From: Fictibacillus macauensis ZFHKF-1 | Lineage (GTDB): Bacteria > Bacillota > Bacilli > Bacillales > Fictibacillaceae | Assembly: GCF_000269865.1 (NCBI RefSeq) | Contig: NZ_AKKV01000026.1 | Span: forward strand, 1 to 64,000 | Direction of reading: 5' to 3' | Length of the DNA stretch: 64,000 bases | Shown: positions 1-7,718 of the stretch, in pieces | Layout of the letters: every line of letters begins with the position of its first letter | Position numbering within the stretch: the stretch's first letter is position 1 | Notes under the pieces: model-generated | Database searches by the model: none | What the model saw: only the letters and a program-made list of their open reading frames with translations | Told to the model about the DNA's origin: nothing | Position numbers and translations under genes: made by a program

Positions 1-2
1 AC

Positions 3-863
3 TTCTTAAGGAGACTCATTGATTATGCTAAAAAACAAAAAGAAGAAGATTTCTATTTACTATATTGCGTAGCAATAGATCGGATGCATCCGCGTAATGC
101 CGGAGTATTTTTATGGGTAACGCTGCTGATTGGAGGAATCATAACCCTTATCATCACAGTTGCTATTTATGGATCGGATTATGACTTAAAACCTTCTTGG
201 TTTTATTTCGCAAACAGCTCCATTGTCATTAGCTTAATCCATTTTTTAATTTTCCGTTTTTTTACAAAGACAGAGAATTTCTATCGCTTTCAAAAAACGC
301 TTGCCGTGATTTTAAGCATCGTAACGATAAAACTCTCATTAGACTTTTATATAGGTTTTATCATTTTTTCTGAAGGAGAGTACCTTTCTAGTACGTTTCG
401 AAGGATTGCCCTCGTATCCTGCATTGGGGGTGTGATTTTTATGATATTGTCTTCGATTCGAGGCATTATAAAAGTAAGACAAGGAGCCTTTCGAAAAGGA
501 GGGACAGGACTTTACAATTTCAAAGAGAATATCACTTCTCCTTTCAATGCTCCATTGATACTCGGCATTTTACTGATAAGTGGATCACTACTGAAAACAT
601 TTAATAAAATAAATTATAATTTCACAAAAACATTCAAGCTAGTTATTCTTCTATTGGTAGCTATTCTTCTTCAATATGCGCTTGCCATGGCCATTCCTGA
701 ATTTTTTCTCATTATCTATTGCAAATTCCGCTTCAAGTCATTCATCATCACTCCACCAAAACCTCCTTTACAGGAAATGCCGCGCGATGTGATTTTAGCG
801 AAGAAAAAACCGATACATGCGAAAGCAAGTAAAACGGCAAAATCTAAAAAACATAAAGGGTAA
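3..863 (+). CDS. Integral membrane protein, 5' end outside window
   Basis: The frame is open from the left edge, and about 27 in-frame codons that read like real protein (IDYAKKQKEEDFYLLYC) precede the first ATG at 84. The start is therefore probably outside the window and the gene is partial. About 286 residues are visible. Roughly six hydrophobic segments are spread over the protein, including ones starting near VFLWVTLL, TLAVILSIV, IALVSCIGG, APLILGILL and LVILLLVAIL. The C-terminus is proline- and lysine-rich (PPKPPLQE, then KASKTAKSKKHKG), as in a cytoplasmic basic tail. I do not recognise the family. It is followed after 14 bases by a small, probably broken gene on the same strand. Confidence 0.7.
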   Translation, partial: FLRRLIDYAKKQKEEDFYLLYCVAIDRMHPRNAGVFLWVTLLIGGIITLIITVAIYGSDYDLKPSWFYFANSSIVISLIHFLIFRFFTKTENFYRFQKTLAVILSIVTIKLSLDFYIGFIIFSEGEYLSSTFRRIALVSCIGGVIFMILSSIRGIIKVRQGAFRKGGTGLYNFKENITSPFNAPLILGILLISGSLLKTFNKINYNFTKTFKLVILLLVAILLQYALAMAIPEFFLIIYCKFRFKSFIITPPKPPLQEMPRDVILAKKKPIHAKASKTAKSKKHKG

Positions 864-877
864 AACTATTTGACGAG

Positions 878-1073
878 GTGAAGAAATTGAAAGTAAAAAG
901 AGCTCCACTTGCATTCCAAAATGTTTTAAGTACTACAACGCGATGTCATATTAATGAGTGGTACGTTGTTGCCCGCGAGTTTTGGAATGAGTCCAATTAT
1001 TTATCAAAATGTTCAACTGGACGAAATCATTTTGCCCACTCGAAAAATAGCAACGTCATTAGCAGAAAAATAG
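878..1073 (+). pseudogene. Small gene of about 60 codons, apparently frameshifted
   Basis: A GAGGTG ribosome site at 875-880 precedes a TTG at 887 (MKVKRAPLAFQ...). That frame reads plausibly to GAG at 977-979, just before a run of four T (980-983). After the run it turns into Cys/His/Asn/Ser-rich noise and passes straight through a hairpin at 1088-1121. The frame one base over reads FGMSPIIYQNVQLDEI and continues protein-like to a TAG at 1071-1073, just before that hairpin. One extra T in the run would explain both halves as a single protein of about 62 residues. A sequencing error or two overlapping small genes are alternatives. The family is not recognised. Confidence 0.5.
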
Positions 1074-1087
1074 ATCTGTTCACTAAA

Positions 1088-1121
1088 AAGGTAACTGAGT
1101 GTAGAATGACTCGGTTACCTT
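1088..1121. terminator. Hairpin after the small frameshifted gene
   Basis: Arms 1088-1100 and 1109-1121 form a 13-bp stem with one G-U pair around an 8-base loop. The T-run is on the minus-strand side (AAAAAGG at 1085-1091), so as an intrinsic terminator it is stronger for minus-strand transcription. On the plus strand it marks the 3' end of the small gene. Confidence 0.6.
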
Positions 1122-1235
1122 ACACTTCAAACCCTCTGATCCAACTTTCCACACCCAAAAACTAGCCAAATACGTCTCCCCCTCTTTACCAAATCTAGTT
1201 AATTAGCTACACTAATAAAAAAGGGGGATTCACGA

Positions 1236-1433
1236 ATGAATAACAAACAATGGACACTTATAGTAGCTTTCGTATGGCTTGGGACGATTGCACTTGGTTT
1301 CGCAAATGTCATCGGAACGTTGCCACGTCATGCTTTGTTTCTTAGTATTTTCTTTGTTTTTATGGCCGTCGCATTGCTCTCCTCTCTCATCGGTCTCTAC
1401 ATACTTAAACGCAAGAAACCAAAAACAACCTAG
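1236..1433 (+). CDS. Small two-TM membrane protein
   Basis: This 65-residue protein has an ATG preceded by AAAGGGGGA. Two hydrophobic segments (about residues 5-25 and 32-55) are separated by a short polar turn with a histidine (TLPRHALF). A basic tail RKKPKTT follows, so both ends are probably cytoplasmic. No catalytic motif is visible and I do not recognise the family. It stands alone, converges on glcK, and shares a bidirectional terminator with it. Support is the strong ribosome site, clean membrane topology and position immediately before a terminator. Confidence 0.7.
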   Translation: MNNKQWTLIVAFVWLGTIALGFANVIGTLPRHALFLSIFFVFMAVALLSSLIGLYILKRKKPKTT

Positions 1434-1463
1434 CTTCCCCACCAAAGGGAATGCTAGGTTGTT
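1424..1463. terminator. Bidirectional terminator between the small membrane protein and glcK
   Basis: The outer arms AACAACCTAGC (1424-1434) and GCTAGGTTGTT (1453-1463) are perfect complements. Inner arms TTCCC/GGGAA (1435-1439, 1447-1451) extend the stem. On the minus strand it is followed by GTTTTTGG, so it should end glcK transcripts. The left arm overlaps the last codons of the plus-strand gene. Confidence 0.8.
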
Positions 1464-1467
1464 CTCG

Positions 1468-2445
1468 TTACATTTTCGTTTCTTCACAGCTACGTTTTGC
1501 CATCCAGGCACCGCCGAACACGCCTGCGTCGTTGCCGAGTGTGGCAATGGCAAATTCTGCGCCTTCTTTGACGCGTGGAAGGGCAAATTTTTCAAAGTTA
1601 GCTTTGACCGGCTTTAAGAGCTGATCACCAGCTTTTGAAACGCCGCCGCCAAGGACAATTTTGCCTGGGTTAATCGCATTGGATAAGTTGGCAATCATCA
1701 GGCCGAGATGATAGCCTACTTCGGCAAGAATGGAAAGAGCGAGTTCATCGTTTTGTTCACAAGCCTCAAATACATCTTTACTCGTAATGCCACCTTCTTT
1801 AGCCGCTGCGGCGTGAAGAATGGAATCTGGGTGTGCGTCTAAGCCTTCGTTTGCTAAACGGCTAATGCCGGTTGCTGAGGCGATGGTTTCAATACAGCCT
1901 GTTTTTCCACAGTTACACGGTGCGCCGCCTTCTGCAATCGCTGTAATATGACCAATTTCTCCGGCCATACCATTCGTTCCGTGTAGTATTTTTCCGTTTG
2001 CCACAATGCCGCCACCAACACCGGTACCTAACGTGACACACAGCAAGTCTTTCGCTCCATCACCTGCGCCGCGCCACATTTCACCGACAGCAGCAAGGTT
2101 CGCATCGTTATCAACAATCACCGGTAGACCTGTTTCCATTTCAAGTCGTTCTTTTAGTGGAAAGTTCACCCATCCGATATTAACCGCTTTATAAATAAAG
2201 CCACGTGAAAGATCAATAAAGCCTGGCGCGCCCATGCCAATACCATTTAGCTTTTCTTTTGACACTTGTAGGGCGTCTAACATTTCATCAATGCTTTTTC
2301 CGATATCCTTCGTAATGTTTTTTCCTTGGTCGGACGTGTCGGTCGGAATTTCCCACTTCTTAATGAGTTCACCATACTCACTAATAAACGCCATTTTAAT
2401 TGTGGTGCCACCTAAATCAACACCTGCATACCATTTTTCATTCAT
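1468..2445 (-). CDS. glcK: Glucokinase, ROK family
   Basis: ATP-dependent phosphorylation of glucose to glucose-6-phosphate in the cytoplasm. This 325-residue protein has the ROK phosphate-binding motif DLGGTTIK at residues 10-17. The catalytic aspartate lies in DNDANLAA (about D114), and the sugar-contacting GEIGH is at 162-166. The ROK zinc site CNCGKTGC uses C177, C179 and C184 with H166. The start has GAAGGTGA seven bases upstream. yqgQ lies directly upstream (15-bp gap) and the two are likely cotranscribed, as in B. subtilis, where the same pair is adjacent. The length is normal for the family. Confidence 0.95.
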   Translation of the reverse strand: MNEKWYAGVDLGGTTIKMAFISEYGELIKKWEIPTDTSDQGKNITKDIGKSIDEMLDALQVSKEKLNGIGMGAPGFIDLSRGFIYKAVNIGWVNFPLKERLEMETGLPVIVDNDANLAAVGEMWRGAGDGAKDLLCVTLGTGVGGGIVANGKILHGTNGMAGEIGHITAIAEGGAPCNCGKTGCIETIASATGISRLANEGLDAHPDSILHAAAAKEGGITSKDVFEACEQNDELALSILAEVGYHLGLMIANLSNAINPGKIVLGGGVSKAGDQLLKPVKANFEKFALPRVKEGAEFAIATLGNDAGVFGGAWMAKRSCEETKM

Positions 2446-2460
2446 CGCTCTTCACCTTCT

Positions 2461-2649
2461 CTAATTCAATCGTACATTCGCTCGCAGGATGAGCACTGCT
2501 TTTTGATAATCAGCAATGGTAATTAACCTCATATCATACAAGCCTCGTAACTCTTCTTGCATCAATTCTAGATCACCTTTCGGATGACCCGTATAGACAA
2601 AAATGCCATAACGCTTTAATAGTTGTTGAACATCGTACACTGTTTTCAT
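2461..2649 (-). CDS. yqgQ: YqgQ family small protein
   Basis: This 62-residue soluble protein matches the YqgQ family in length, composition and position immediately 5' of glcK. It has a conserved-looking N-terminus VYDVQQLLKRYGIFVYTG and a helical C-terminal half. Its biochemical function is unknown in the family. An AAGGCGGTG ribosome site precedes the ATG. The tight coupling to glcK suggests a shared transcript, which is the only functional hint. Confidence 0.88.
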   Translation of the reverse strand: MKTVYDVQQLLKRYGIFVYTGHPKGDLELMQEELRGLYDMRLITIADYQKAVLILRANVRLN

Positions 2650-2668
2650 CCGTCAGTCACCGCCTTTC

Positions 2669-3709
2669 TTACACGAGCGGAGATTGCACGTAACGCAATA
2701 ACAGTTCAGCCGTGTGACGCAGTGAATCCACATGGGTGCGTTCAAATGCATGGGAGGCATCAATCCCTGCGCCAATTAAACCGTGCTTGACGTCATAGCC
2801 GGCACGTAAAGCCGCCGAGGCGTCTGAGCCGTAGAACGGATAGATATCCACTTTATATTCAATTTGATGCTTCTTTGCTAGTGTAACTAAATGTTTGCGT
2901 AATTCAAAGTGATACGGTCCGCTCGAGTCTTTTGCGCAAATGGAAACGGTATATTCATCTGTCGCTTGACCATCACCAATCGCTCCCATATCGACCGCAA
3001 TGTATTCAACCGTTTCACTTGGGATGTTGGAATTACCGCCATAGCCGATTTCTTCATTATTAGAAATTAACAGATGAAGCGTATACGGCAGTTGTATTTG
3101 TTGCTCTTTGATCACGGAAACGAGATGCATAAGGATGCCTACACTCGCTTTATCATCTAAATGACGCGATTTAATAAAGCCGCTGTTCGTTACTTCGACG
3201 CGTGGTTCAAATGATATAAAGTCACCGGGAGCGATGCCTAGTTTTTCAGTATCTTCTCTTGATTTAACTGGTTCATCAATACGCACTTCAATATGTACTT
3301 CATCACGCGCTACGTCGCCTGCATTTTTGTACACGTGCACCGAGGTTTCGTGGACAAGAATCGTACCGGTATACACCTGGCCATCCATCGTATGAATGCG
3401 GCAATATTCTCCTTCAACTGCATTCCAACGAAAGCCGCCAATCATCGATAAAGACAGGCGACCAGACGGTTTAATGTCTTTTACCATGGCTCCTAGCGTA
3501 TCAACATGGGCCGTTAATAAGCGATGCTTAGAATCATCAGCACCTTGGATCGTTGCTAATAAGCCACCTTTTTTACTTATTTCAAATGGTATCTCTTGTT
3601 CTTCAAAAAAACGAGCCACATAGTCAATGGCTTCCTTCGTATACCCTGATGGACTTGGAATGCGCACAAGTTCTTCAATATAACGCACAATTTCATTTAC
3701 TTGAATCAT
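2669..3709 (-). CDS. M42 family metallo-aminopeptidase (glutamyl/deblocking type)
   Basis: A cytosolic, probably dodecameric dinuclear metal aminopeptidase that trims oligopeptides. The ligand set is visible in order over 346 residues. It is AHVDTLG (H68, D70), HLDD (D185, the bridging ligand), NNEE (E219 as general base and E220), VDMG (D240), and a C-terminal histidine in SHAFERTH (H320/H326). The domain between the two ligand clusters fits the M42 PDZ-like lid. It is closest in kind to the YtoP/YsdC/FrvX proteins; I cannot separate these by eye, so no symbol is given. AAGGAGCG precedes the ATG. It lies 19 bp upstream of yqgQ and could begin the M42-yqgQ-glcK transcript. Confidence 0.88.
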   Translation of the reverse strand: MIQVNEIVRYIEELVRIPSPSGYTKEAIDYVARFFEEQEIPFEISKKGGLLATIQGADDSKHRLLTAHVDTLGAMVKDIKPSGRLSLSMIGGFRWNAVEGEYCRIHTMDGQVYTGTILVHETSVHVYKNAGDVARDEVHIEVRIDEPVKSREDTEKLGIAPGDFISFEPRVEVTNSGFIKSRHLDDKASVGILMHLVSVIKEQQIQLPYTLHLLISNNEEIGYGGNSNIPSETVEYIAVDMGAIGDGQATDEYTVSICAKDSSGPYHFELRKHLVTLAKKHQIEYKVDIYPFYGSDASAALRAGYDVKHGLIGAGIDASHAFERTHVDSLRHTAELLLRYVQSPLV

Positions 3710-3798
3710 TTACATTCGCTCCTTTTTCGTTCTTCTATTACGTACAAGCTATCATACACTATACTATGTAAGGTCATTTTTTAGGGAGGGATTTATCT

Positions 3799-4650
3799 GT
3801 GAAAAGAAAAGATTGGTCACTCCTCTTGATTGCCGCGTTTCTTTTCACTATCTTTTTGATTACCCATCAAGAAAAGAAACACATTCAAGAAAGCATCACG
3901 TACTTTCCGATTGATCACAGCGCAGGCTTTACAACGAGCGCGACAACACTTGCGTTACAGGATCAAATCTTTCTGTGGAGTACTTCCTCGACATCACAGC
4001 GCCCTTTATACTTGCGCCAAGATCTTTCATTTCTGTTTCATAACGGTGTACTCGCTAGTAAAGAAAGTAGTTGGGATCAGGAAACGACGACGATTAAGCA
4101 GCAACGCTCCTATACGAAGCCGACACCTGGGCTATATGAGAGCATCACCGATCACTACGGCGAAGTACATTCGTCTTCTTCACGGTTTGCCAGTGTGCAA
4201 CAGATGAGTCAAGCTTCTCTCTATATTCAAAATAAAGCAGGCACACTCGCTGCCTTCACAACAGCAAACGACCGCCAAGAGCAGCAATTCAAAGAACAAT
4301 CAGACGAAAAAAAGGCACGTTTCTTAAGTGAAACGTGGGCTTCGCTCTATCGAATTTTTCACATCCGAAGCGCTGATTATGACCGGCTGCCGCTTACAGC
4401 GTTAGCTTCCTATAATCACCAGGCTTTGTTTGGCTATAGCAAAAAAGAAAGTGCAGCGATCATCGGAAAGCTATGGGAAGGCTTGTACAAAAATTATTAT
4501 CTAGGCGTACGTTCAGCAAACGGAACGCTCGTATCACCGCTTGGCAGTTCGGAGCCATTACTTCTATTTAGCAAAGATCGTACGCACATTCTCATCATTT
4601 TTCAGCTTTACAATCACGAGCCTATTTCGCTGCTTCAATATACGCGCTAA
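3799..4650 (+). CDS. Membrane-anchored or secreted protein of unknown function
   Basis: This 283-residue protein has one N-terminal hydrophobic segment (residues 6-21, LLLIAAFLFTIFLI) after a basic MKRKDW. That is either a signal anchor or an uncleaved signal; no lipobox is seen. The rest is polar, Ser/Thr/Gln-rich and probably extracytoplasmic. I recognise no family or catalytic motif. GGGAGGG lies ahead of an ATG/GTG region (GTG at 3799). The last 29 bases overlap the 3' end of the convergent HAD gene. No operon partner is visible. Confidence 0.7.
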   Translation: MKRKDWSLLLIAAFLFTIFLITHQEKKHIQESITYFPIDHSAGFTTSATTLALQDQIFLWSTSSTSQRPLYLRQDLSFLFHNGVLASKESSWDQETTTIKQQRSYTKPTPGLYESITDHYGEVHSSSSRFASVQQMSQASLYIQNKAGTLAAFTTANDRQEQQFKEQSDEKKARFLSETWASLYRIFHIRSADYDRLPLTALASYNHQALFGYSKKESAAIIGKLWEGLYKNYYLGVRSANGTLVSPLGSSEPLLLFSKDRTHILIIFQLYNHEPISLLQYTR

Positions 4651-5329
4651 GCTTTGTCAACAGTGCCTCTGGTGTCGTTAAGCAGGCTGCATCACTTTCT
4701 TCGCTACTTGGTGCATACCAAATCGTCTGCCAGCCAGCTTGACGGGCTGGCACAATGTCAAGATGCCAGGAGTTCCCGATATAAAGCGGGGCTTTGTCGT
4801 TGTGAATGGTTTGAACCGTTGAAAAAAGCTGTGGGTTCGGCTTTTGCAACGTTCCTTCTTCACATATGTGAATGCGATCAGCACACAGCCACTGATTTAG
4901 TTGCAACGCTACAAGCTTTGCTTGTTGAAATGATCGACTGCCATTTGTAATCATGCCAAGCGGAATCGCCTGTTGTGTTAACTTCTTCAGTATATCAGAA
5001 ATACCTGGAAAGAAGGTACACAATCGTGGGATCTGTTGCCGTAATGCTGCTTCAAACGAGTGCCATGACACAGCGCTCGCTACGTTCGCTCGTTGCAAGG
5101 AACGATGAAAACGGAGCGCGAGATAACGGTCGCGCGATAGTCGTTTTTTTTCATACGCTGGCCAATAGTCGTCACAACACGCCTTAAAATGGGGCAGCCA
5201 GTATGTCACGTCGTGCGAAGATAAAAAAGGATGCAAGGCCGCAAAGCTTGTAGACGCAGCGCGCGTAAATGCGTCGTTATAATTCAGCAATGTATCGTCA
5301 AGGTCCCAATAGATACTATCGATCATCAT
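4622..5329 (-). CDS. HAD-superfamily hydrolase (YjjG/YfnB-like phosphatase)
   Basis: This 235-residue soluble hydrolase probably dephosphorylates small phosphate esters or nucleotides. The HAD motifs are present in order. Motif I is DLDDTLL with D9 as nucleophile and D11 as acid/base. Motif II is MITNGS, motif III uses the lysine of QKPNPQLF, and motif IV lies around YIGNSWHLDI. A helical cap sits between motifs I and II, giving the C1-cap layout of the YjjG/YfnB group. The first ATG has no Shine-Dalgarno and sits directly behind the T-run of the upstream gene's terminator, so expression may depend on read-through or a weak start. The 3' end overlaps the convergent gene by 29 bp. Confidence 0.85.
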   Translation of the reverse strand: MMIDSIYWDLDDTLLNYNDAFTRAASTSFAALHPFLSSHDVTYWLPHFKACCDDYWPAYEKKRLSRDRYLALRFHRSLQRANVASAVSWHSFEAALRQQIPRLCTFFPGISDILKKLTQQAIPLGMITNGSRSFQQAKLVALQLNQWLCADRIHICEEGTLQKPNPQLFSTVQTIHNDKAPLYIGNSWHLDIVPARQAGWQTIWYAPSSEESDAACLTTPEALLTKLSAYIEAAK

Positions 5330-5333
5330 AAAA

Positions 5334-5356
5334 GAAGAGGCGCCACTATGCGCCTC
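5334..5356 (-). terminator. Terminator of the 58-residue gene, abutting the HAD start
   Basis: Arms 5337-5343 and 5350-5356 form a perfect 7-bp GC-rich stem (GAGGCGC) with a 6-base loop. TTCTTTT follows on the minus strand. The distal arm overlaps the stop codon of the 58-residue gene, and the T-run ends next to the HAD ATG. Confidence 0.72.
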
Positions 5357-5531
5357 AAAAGAGCTGTTTCATCATGGCATTCCGCACACCCGGTAAGCTC
5401 ATCATCCGACCGACTGCAAATCGGCGAATCCACGGAACACCTAACACTTCATTTAATAAACGATATCTTGCTTGATAGCCAATGGCAATAATCGCCACAA
5501 TCACAGCAAGTTTAATCAACCATCGTAACAT
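5355..5531 (-). CDS. 58-residue single-TM basic membrane peptide
   Basis: The ATG at 5531 follows AAGGAGGCGGG, a near-ideal ribosome site, and the frame ends at TGA 5355-5357 with a terminator hairpin at the stop. The protein begins MLRWLIKLAVIVAIIAIGY, one transmembrane helix (about residues 5-19). A basic amphipathic stretch follows, with RFAVGRMMSLPGVRNAMM near the end. No family is recognised. It lies between mobA and the HAD gene and has its own translation and termination signals, so I treat it as real despite its size. Confidence 0.72.
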   Translation of the reverse strand: MLRWLIKLAVIVAIIAIGYQARYRLLNEVLGVPWIRRFAVGRMMSLPGVRNAMMKQLF

Positions 5532-5581
5532 CGTACCCGCCTCCTTACTGCTACTGTTTGCATAAGAAGGAAAAATTATTC

Positions 5582-6166
5582 TTACTTTACGTATTTCTCG
5601 TAATCCTCTTTCGTATTAATGTTCACAAAAAGCGACGCATCGTCTTCGGTTACAAATTTGACAGCGATTTGTTCAAGAAGCGCGCGGACGCTCCGCTTGC
5701 CTTCGTTTAACAATTGCATGAGCTGTGGCAAGATACGACGATGATACAGGGCTGTTAACGGTTGAATGACCCCCGCACTTACCGGGACGATTGCATCTCC
5801 ATCAGGTTCTTGCTGCGCCATGTGCAGCAAACGATAATATACATCTGCTGTCATAAAGGGCGTATCGCACGTAATCACTGCAAACCACCCCTCAACACCT
5901 ATCGCATTCATGCCCGAATACAAGCCAGCAAGCGGACCTTGGCCCATCACTTCTTGGCGATCTTGAATCACACTGACGTTCGTGGAAAGCTGTGATGCGA
6001 TACGGTGATACGCAACTACTACACATTGTTCGGCAACTTCTTGTACGACACTAACCGCAATTTCATAAAAATAACGCTCTTTATACTGTGCGAACGCCTT
6101 ATGCTCTCCAAAACGACGCGACGAACCACCGGCTAAAATAATTCCCCCTGTTATTGCTGCGTCCAT
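5582..6166 (-). CDS. mobA: Molybdenum cofactor guanylyltransferase (MobA)
   Basis: Attaches GMP from GTP to molybdopterin to make the guanine dinucleotide cofactor. This 194-residue protein has the nucleotidyltransferase signature ILAGGSSRRFGEHKAF at residues 10-25, with the conserved lysine at K23. It also has the metal-binding aspartate in VITCDTPFM and a closing INTKEDYEKY typical of MobA. GGAGGG lies eight bases before the ATG. No other molybdenum cofactor gene (moa, moe, mob) lies in the window, so the partners must be elsewhere or this NTP-transferase may have drifted. A different nucleotidyltransferase role cannot be excluded. Confidence 0.85.
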   Translation of the reverse strand: MDAAITGGIILAGGSSRRFGEHKAFAQYKERYFYEIAVSVVQEVAEQCVVVAYHRIASQLSTNVSVIQDRQEVMGQGPLAGLYSGMNAIGVEGWFAVITCDTPFMTADVYYRLLHMAQQEPDGDAIVPVSAGVIQPLTALYHRRILPQLMQLLNEGKRSVRALLEQIAVKFVTEDDASLFVNINTKEDYEKYVK

Positions 6167-6194
6167 ACAACGATCCCTCCTGCCCTTCCTACTA

Positions 6195-6240
6195 TAAAAA
6201 AAGCCTGACGCCTACTCAAGGATAGGGTTAGGCTTTCGCT
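6195..6240 (-). terminator. Terminator of the yqgN-DUF92 unit
   Basis: Outer arms AAGCCT/AGGCTT (6201-6206, 6230-6235) and inner CCTA/TAGG pairs form an imperfect stem. A run of seven T follows on the minus strand. It lies downstream of the DUF92 gene and upstream of mobA, separating the two. Confidence 0.75.
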
Positions 6241-6294
6241 CACTTTTTTCGATTGGTAACGTGTTACTCTACCTTAATTATAACATTGAACTTG

Positions 6295-7080
6295 CTACTG
6301 CATATATAGAAACAACATACCGGCAAGGAGACCACCGAGACAACAGCTTACAAAATTAACAACGTTATTATCAAAAAAGCGCCAGCCTTTATAGCGCTTT
6401 GTACGGTGTCCACAATGAATCTCTTCTTCCACCTCAGTCTGACATACGCGACAATGATAGGAAACTTGGAGTGAACCACCGACAATCGTATCGATGAGAT
6501 TACCGCCAAAGCCTCCGAACACGACACTTAGCAATAACCAACCGTTAGAACTAGGAAAAGAAAAAAAGGCGAGCGCGACCGTTGCTGTAATCAATGCACC
6601 TAAAAACGCAGCGGTGGTGCCTAAAAGTGACACCGCACCGGACACACCGGGCGCCACTCGTTGCAGGCGCAAGAGATGAAAAGGCTGTCCTTTTGCTAAT
6701 ACGCCTACTTCTGAAGCCCACGTATCGGCCGTTGCTTCCGCTAAGGAACCAACAAACAAGACGAGCCAAAATGGATGCGGCAGAAGACATTGACCGCTCG
6801 CTGCTAGGAGCGCCACTCCTCCGTTTGCTAACACTTGGCCAATCGTACGTCCGTGTTTTTCATGAACCAGTGTAGCTAATTCTCTTTTTCGGCTTTTCCC
6901 CCATAATCCTATTACACTTGAGCTAAGAAAAAAGAACAATAACAGAATAAGACCGGCTCCACTAAAAGCTACATAAACGAGAATGCCGATTAACCAGCTA
7001 CATAGCGCAGCTGCTCCCGTGAGTAACGAAAAACGATACGCACAGTAAACCGCAACAGCTAACAAAAGGGCAATGATCAT
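6295..7080 (-). CDS. DUF92 family integral membrane protein
   Basis: This 261-residue protein has six or so hydrophobic helices. Its conserved centre is the DUF92/TMEM19 signature: EKHGRTIGQVLANGG, then SLAEATADTWASEVG and a later NLIDTIVGGSLQ. Near the C-terminus, CRVCQTEVEEEIHCGH looks like a small cysteine/histidine metal site facing the cytoplasm. Bacterial DUF92 proteins have no settled function; plant relatives act in phytyl-phosphate metabolism, so a lipid or prenyl-phosphate role is possible but inferred. The ATG overlaps the stop of yqgN by 4 bp (7077-7080), so the two are translationally coupled. Confidence 0.85.
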   Translation of the reverse strand: MIIALLLAVAVYCAYRFSLLTGAAALCSWLIGILVYVAFSGAGLILLLFFFLSSSVIGLWGKSRKRELATLVHEKHGRTIGQVLANGGVALLAASGQCLLPHPFWLVLFVGSLAEATADTWASEVGVLAKGQPFHLLRLQRVAPGVSGAVSLLGTTAAFLGALITATVALAFFSFPSSNGWLLLSVVFGGFGGNLIDTIVGGSLQVSYHCRVCQTEVEEEIHCGHRTKRYKGWRFFDNNVVNFVSCCLGGLLAGMLFLYMQ

Positions 7081-7646
7081 TGCGCTTCTACCGTATAGAT
7101 TTGCTCATCTGTCACAAGGCACTGCACGTTCACATCAAACGGTTCAGCAGGAATGTCCTCCATCACTTGAAAAGCATATGCAAGCGCAAGTGTCATGCCG
7201 TGATAGTCTGCTAAATAGCGATCATAATAACCGCCACCAAAGCCAATACGCTGGCCTGACGGGCTAAATACGAGGCCAGGCACGATGATAAGATCTATTT
7301 CGTTTCTAGAAAGCAGGCGACACGTTGCCTTCGGTTCATATAAATCTAAGTAAACGTTCTCAAGATCATCCCAGCTCGTAATTTCAAAAAATTGCATCGT
7401 CCTCTGACTAGGATTCACACATTTTGGAGCACATACGCGCTTGCCTTGTGCCCAGCTAGCTTCAATGAGTGCTTTTGTACTTACTTCAAAAGCGCGTGAG
7501 ATCGTTATACTTACCGTTTGTGCTTGCTGCCATTCTTTCATCCCTACTACTTTATTAGTGATGCAATCGGCACGCACGAGATGTTCATCTGTCGATACGT
7601 TTTGTAACCGCTTCTTCATGTCACTTCGCAACGCCGCTTTATCCAT
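7077..7646 (-). CDS. yqgN: 5-formyltetrahydrofolate cyclo-ligase
   Basis: Converts 5-formyl-THF to 5,10-methenyl-THF using ATP, returning folate to the one-carbon pool. This 189-residue protein carries the family signature GFGGGYYDRYL at 135-145 (substrate and phosphate binding). VPGLVFSP precedes it and a basic N-terminus (MDKAALRSDMKKRLQ) is typical of the fold. GGGGGA precedes the ATG. It is the first gene of a two-gene unit with the DUF92 protein. In B. subtilis yqgN also lies directly beside rpmG, as here. Confidence 0.93.
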   Translation of the reverse strand: MDKAALRSDMKKRLQNVSTDEHLVRADCITNKVVGMKEWQQAQTVSITISRAFEVSTKALIEASWAQGKRVCAPKCVNPSQRTMQFFEITSWDDLENVYLDLYEPKATCRLLSRNEIDLIIVPGLVFSPSGQRIGFGGGYYDRYLADYHGMTLALAYAFQVMEDIPAEPFDVNVQCLVTDEQIYTVEAQ

Positions 7647-7675
7647 GTTCGTCCCCCAACCTTTCTTTAGGTCAT

Positions 7676-7713
7676 AAAAATTGCCCCTTCTGTGAACAGA
7701 AGAGGCAATTTTC
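7676..7713 (-). terminator. rpmG terminator
   Basis: Arms AAAATTGCC (7677-7685) and GGCAATTTT (7704-7712), plus inner TTCTG/CAGAA (7688-7692, 7697-7701), give a long stem. TTTTT follows on the minus strand. Confidence 0.85.
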
Positions 7714-7718
7714 TCACA

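Noticed and set aside
1279-1617. Plus-strand 112-codon frame across the small membrane gene and glcK end
   Set aside because: It runs through the bidirectional terminator and antisense to glcK, with no ribosome site and Cys/Phe/His-rich composition.
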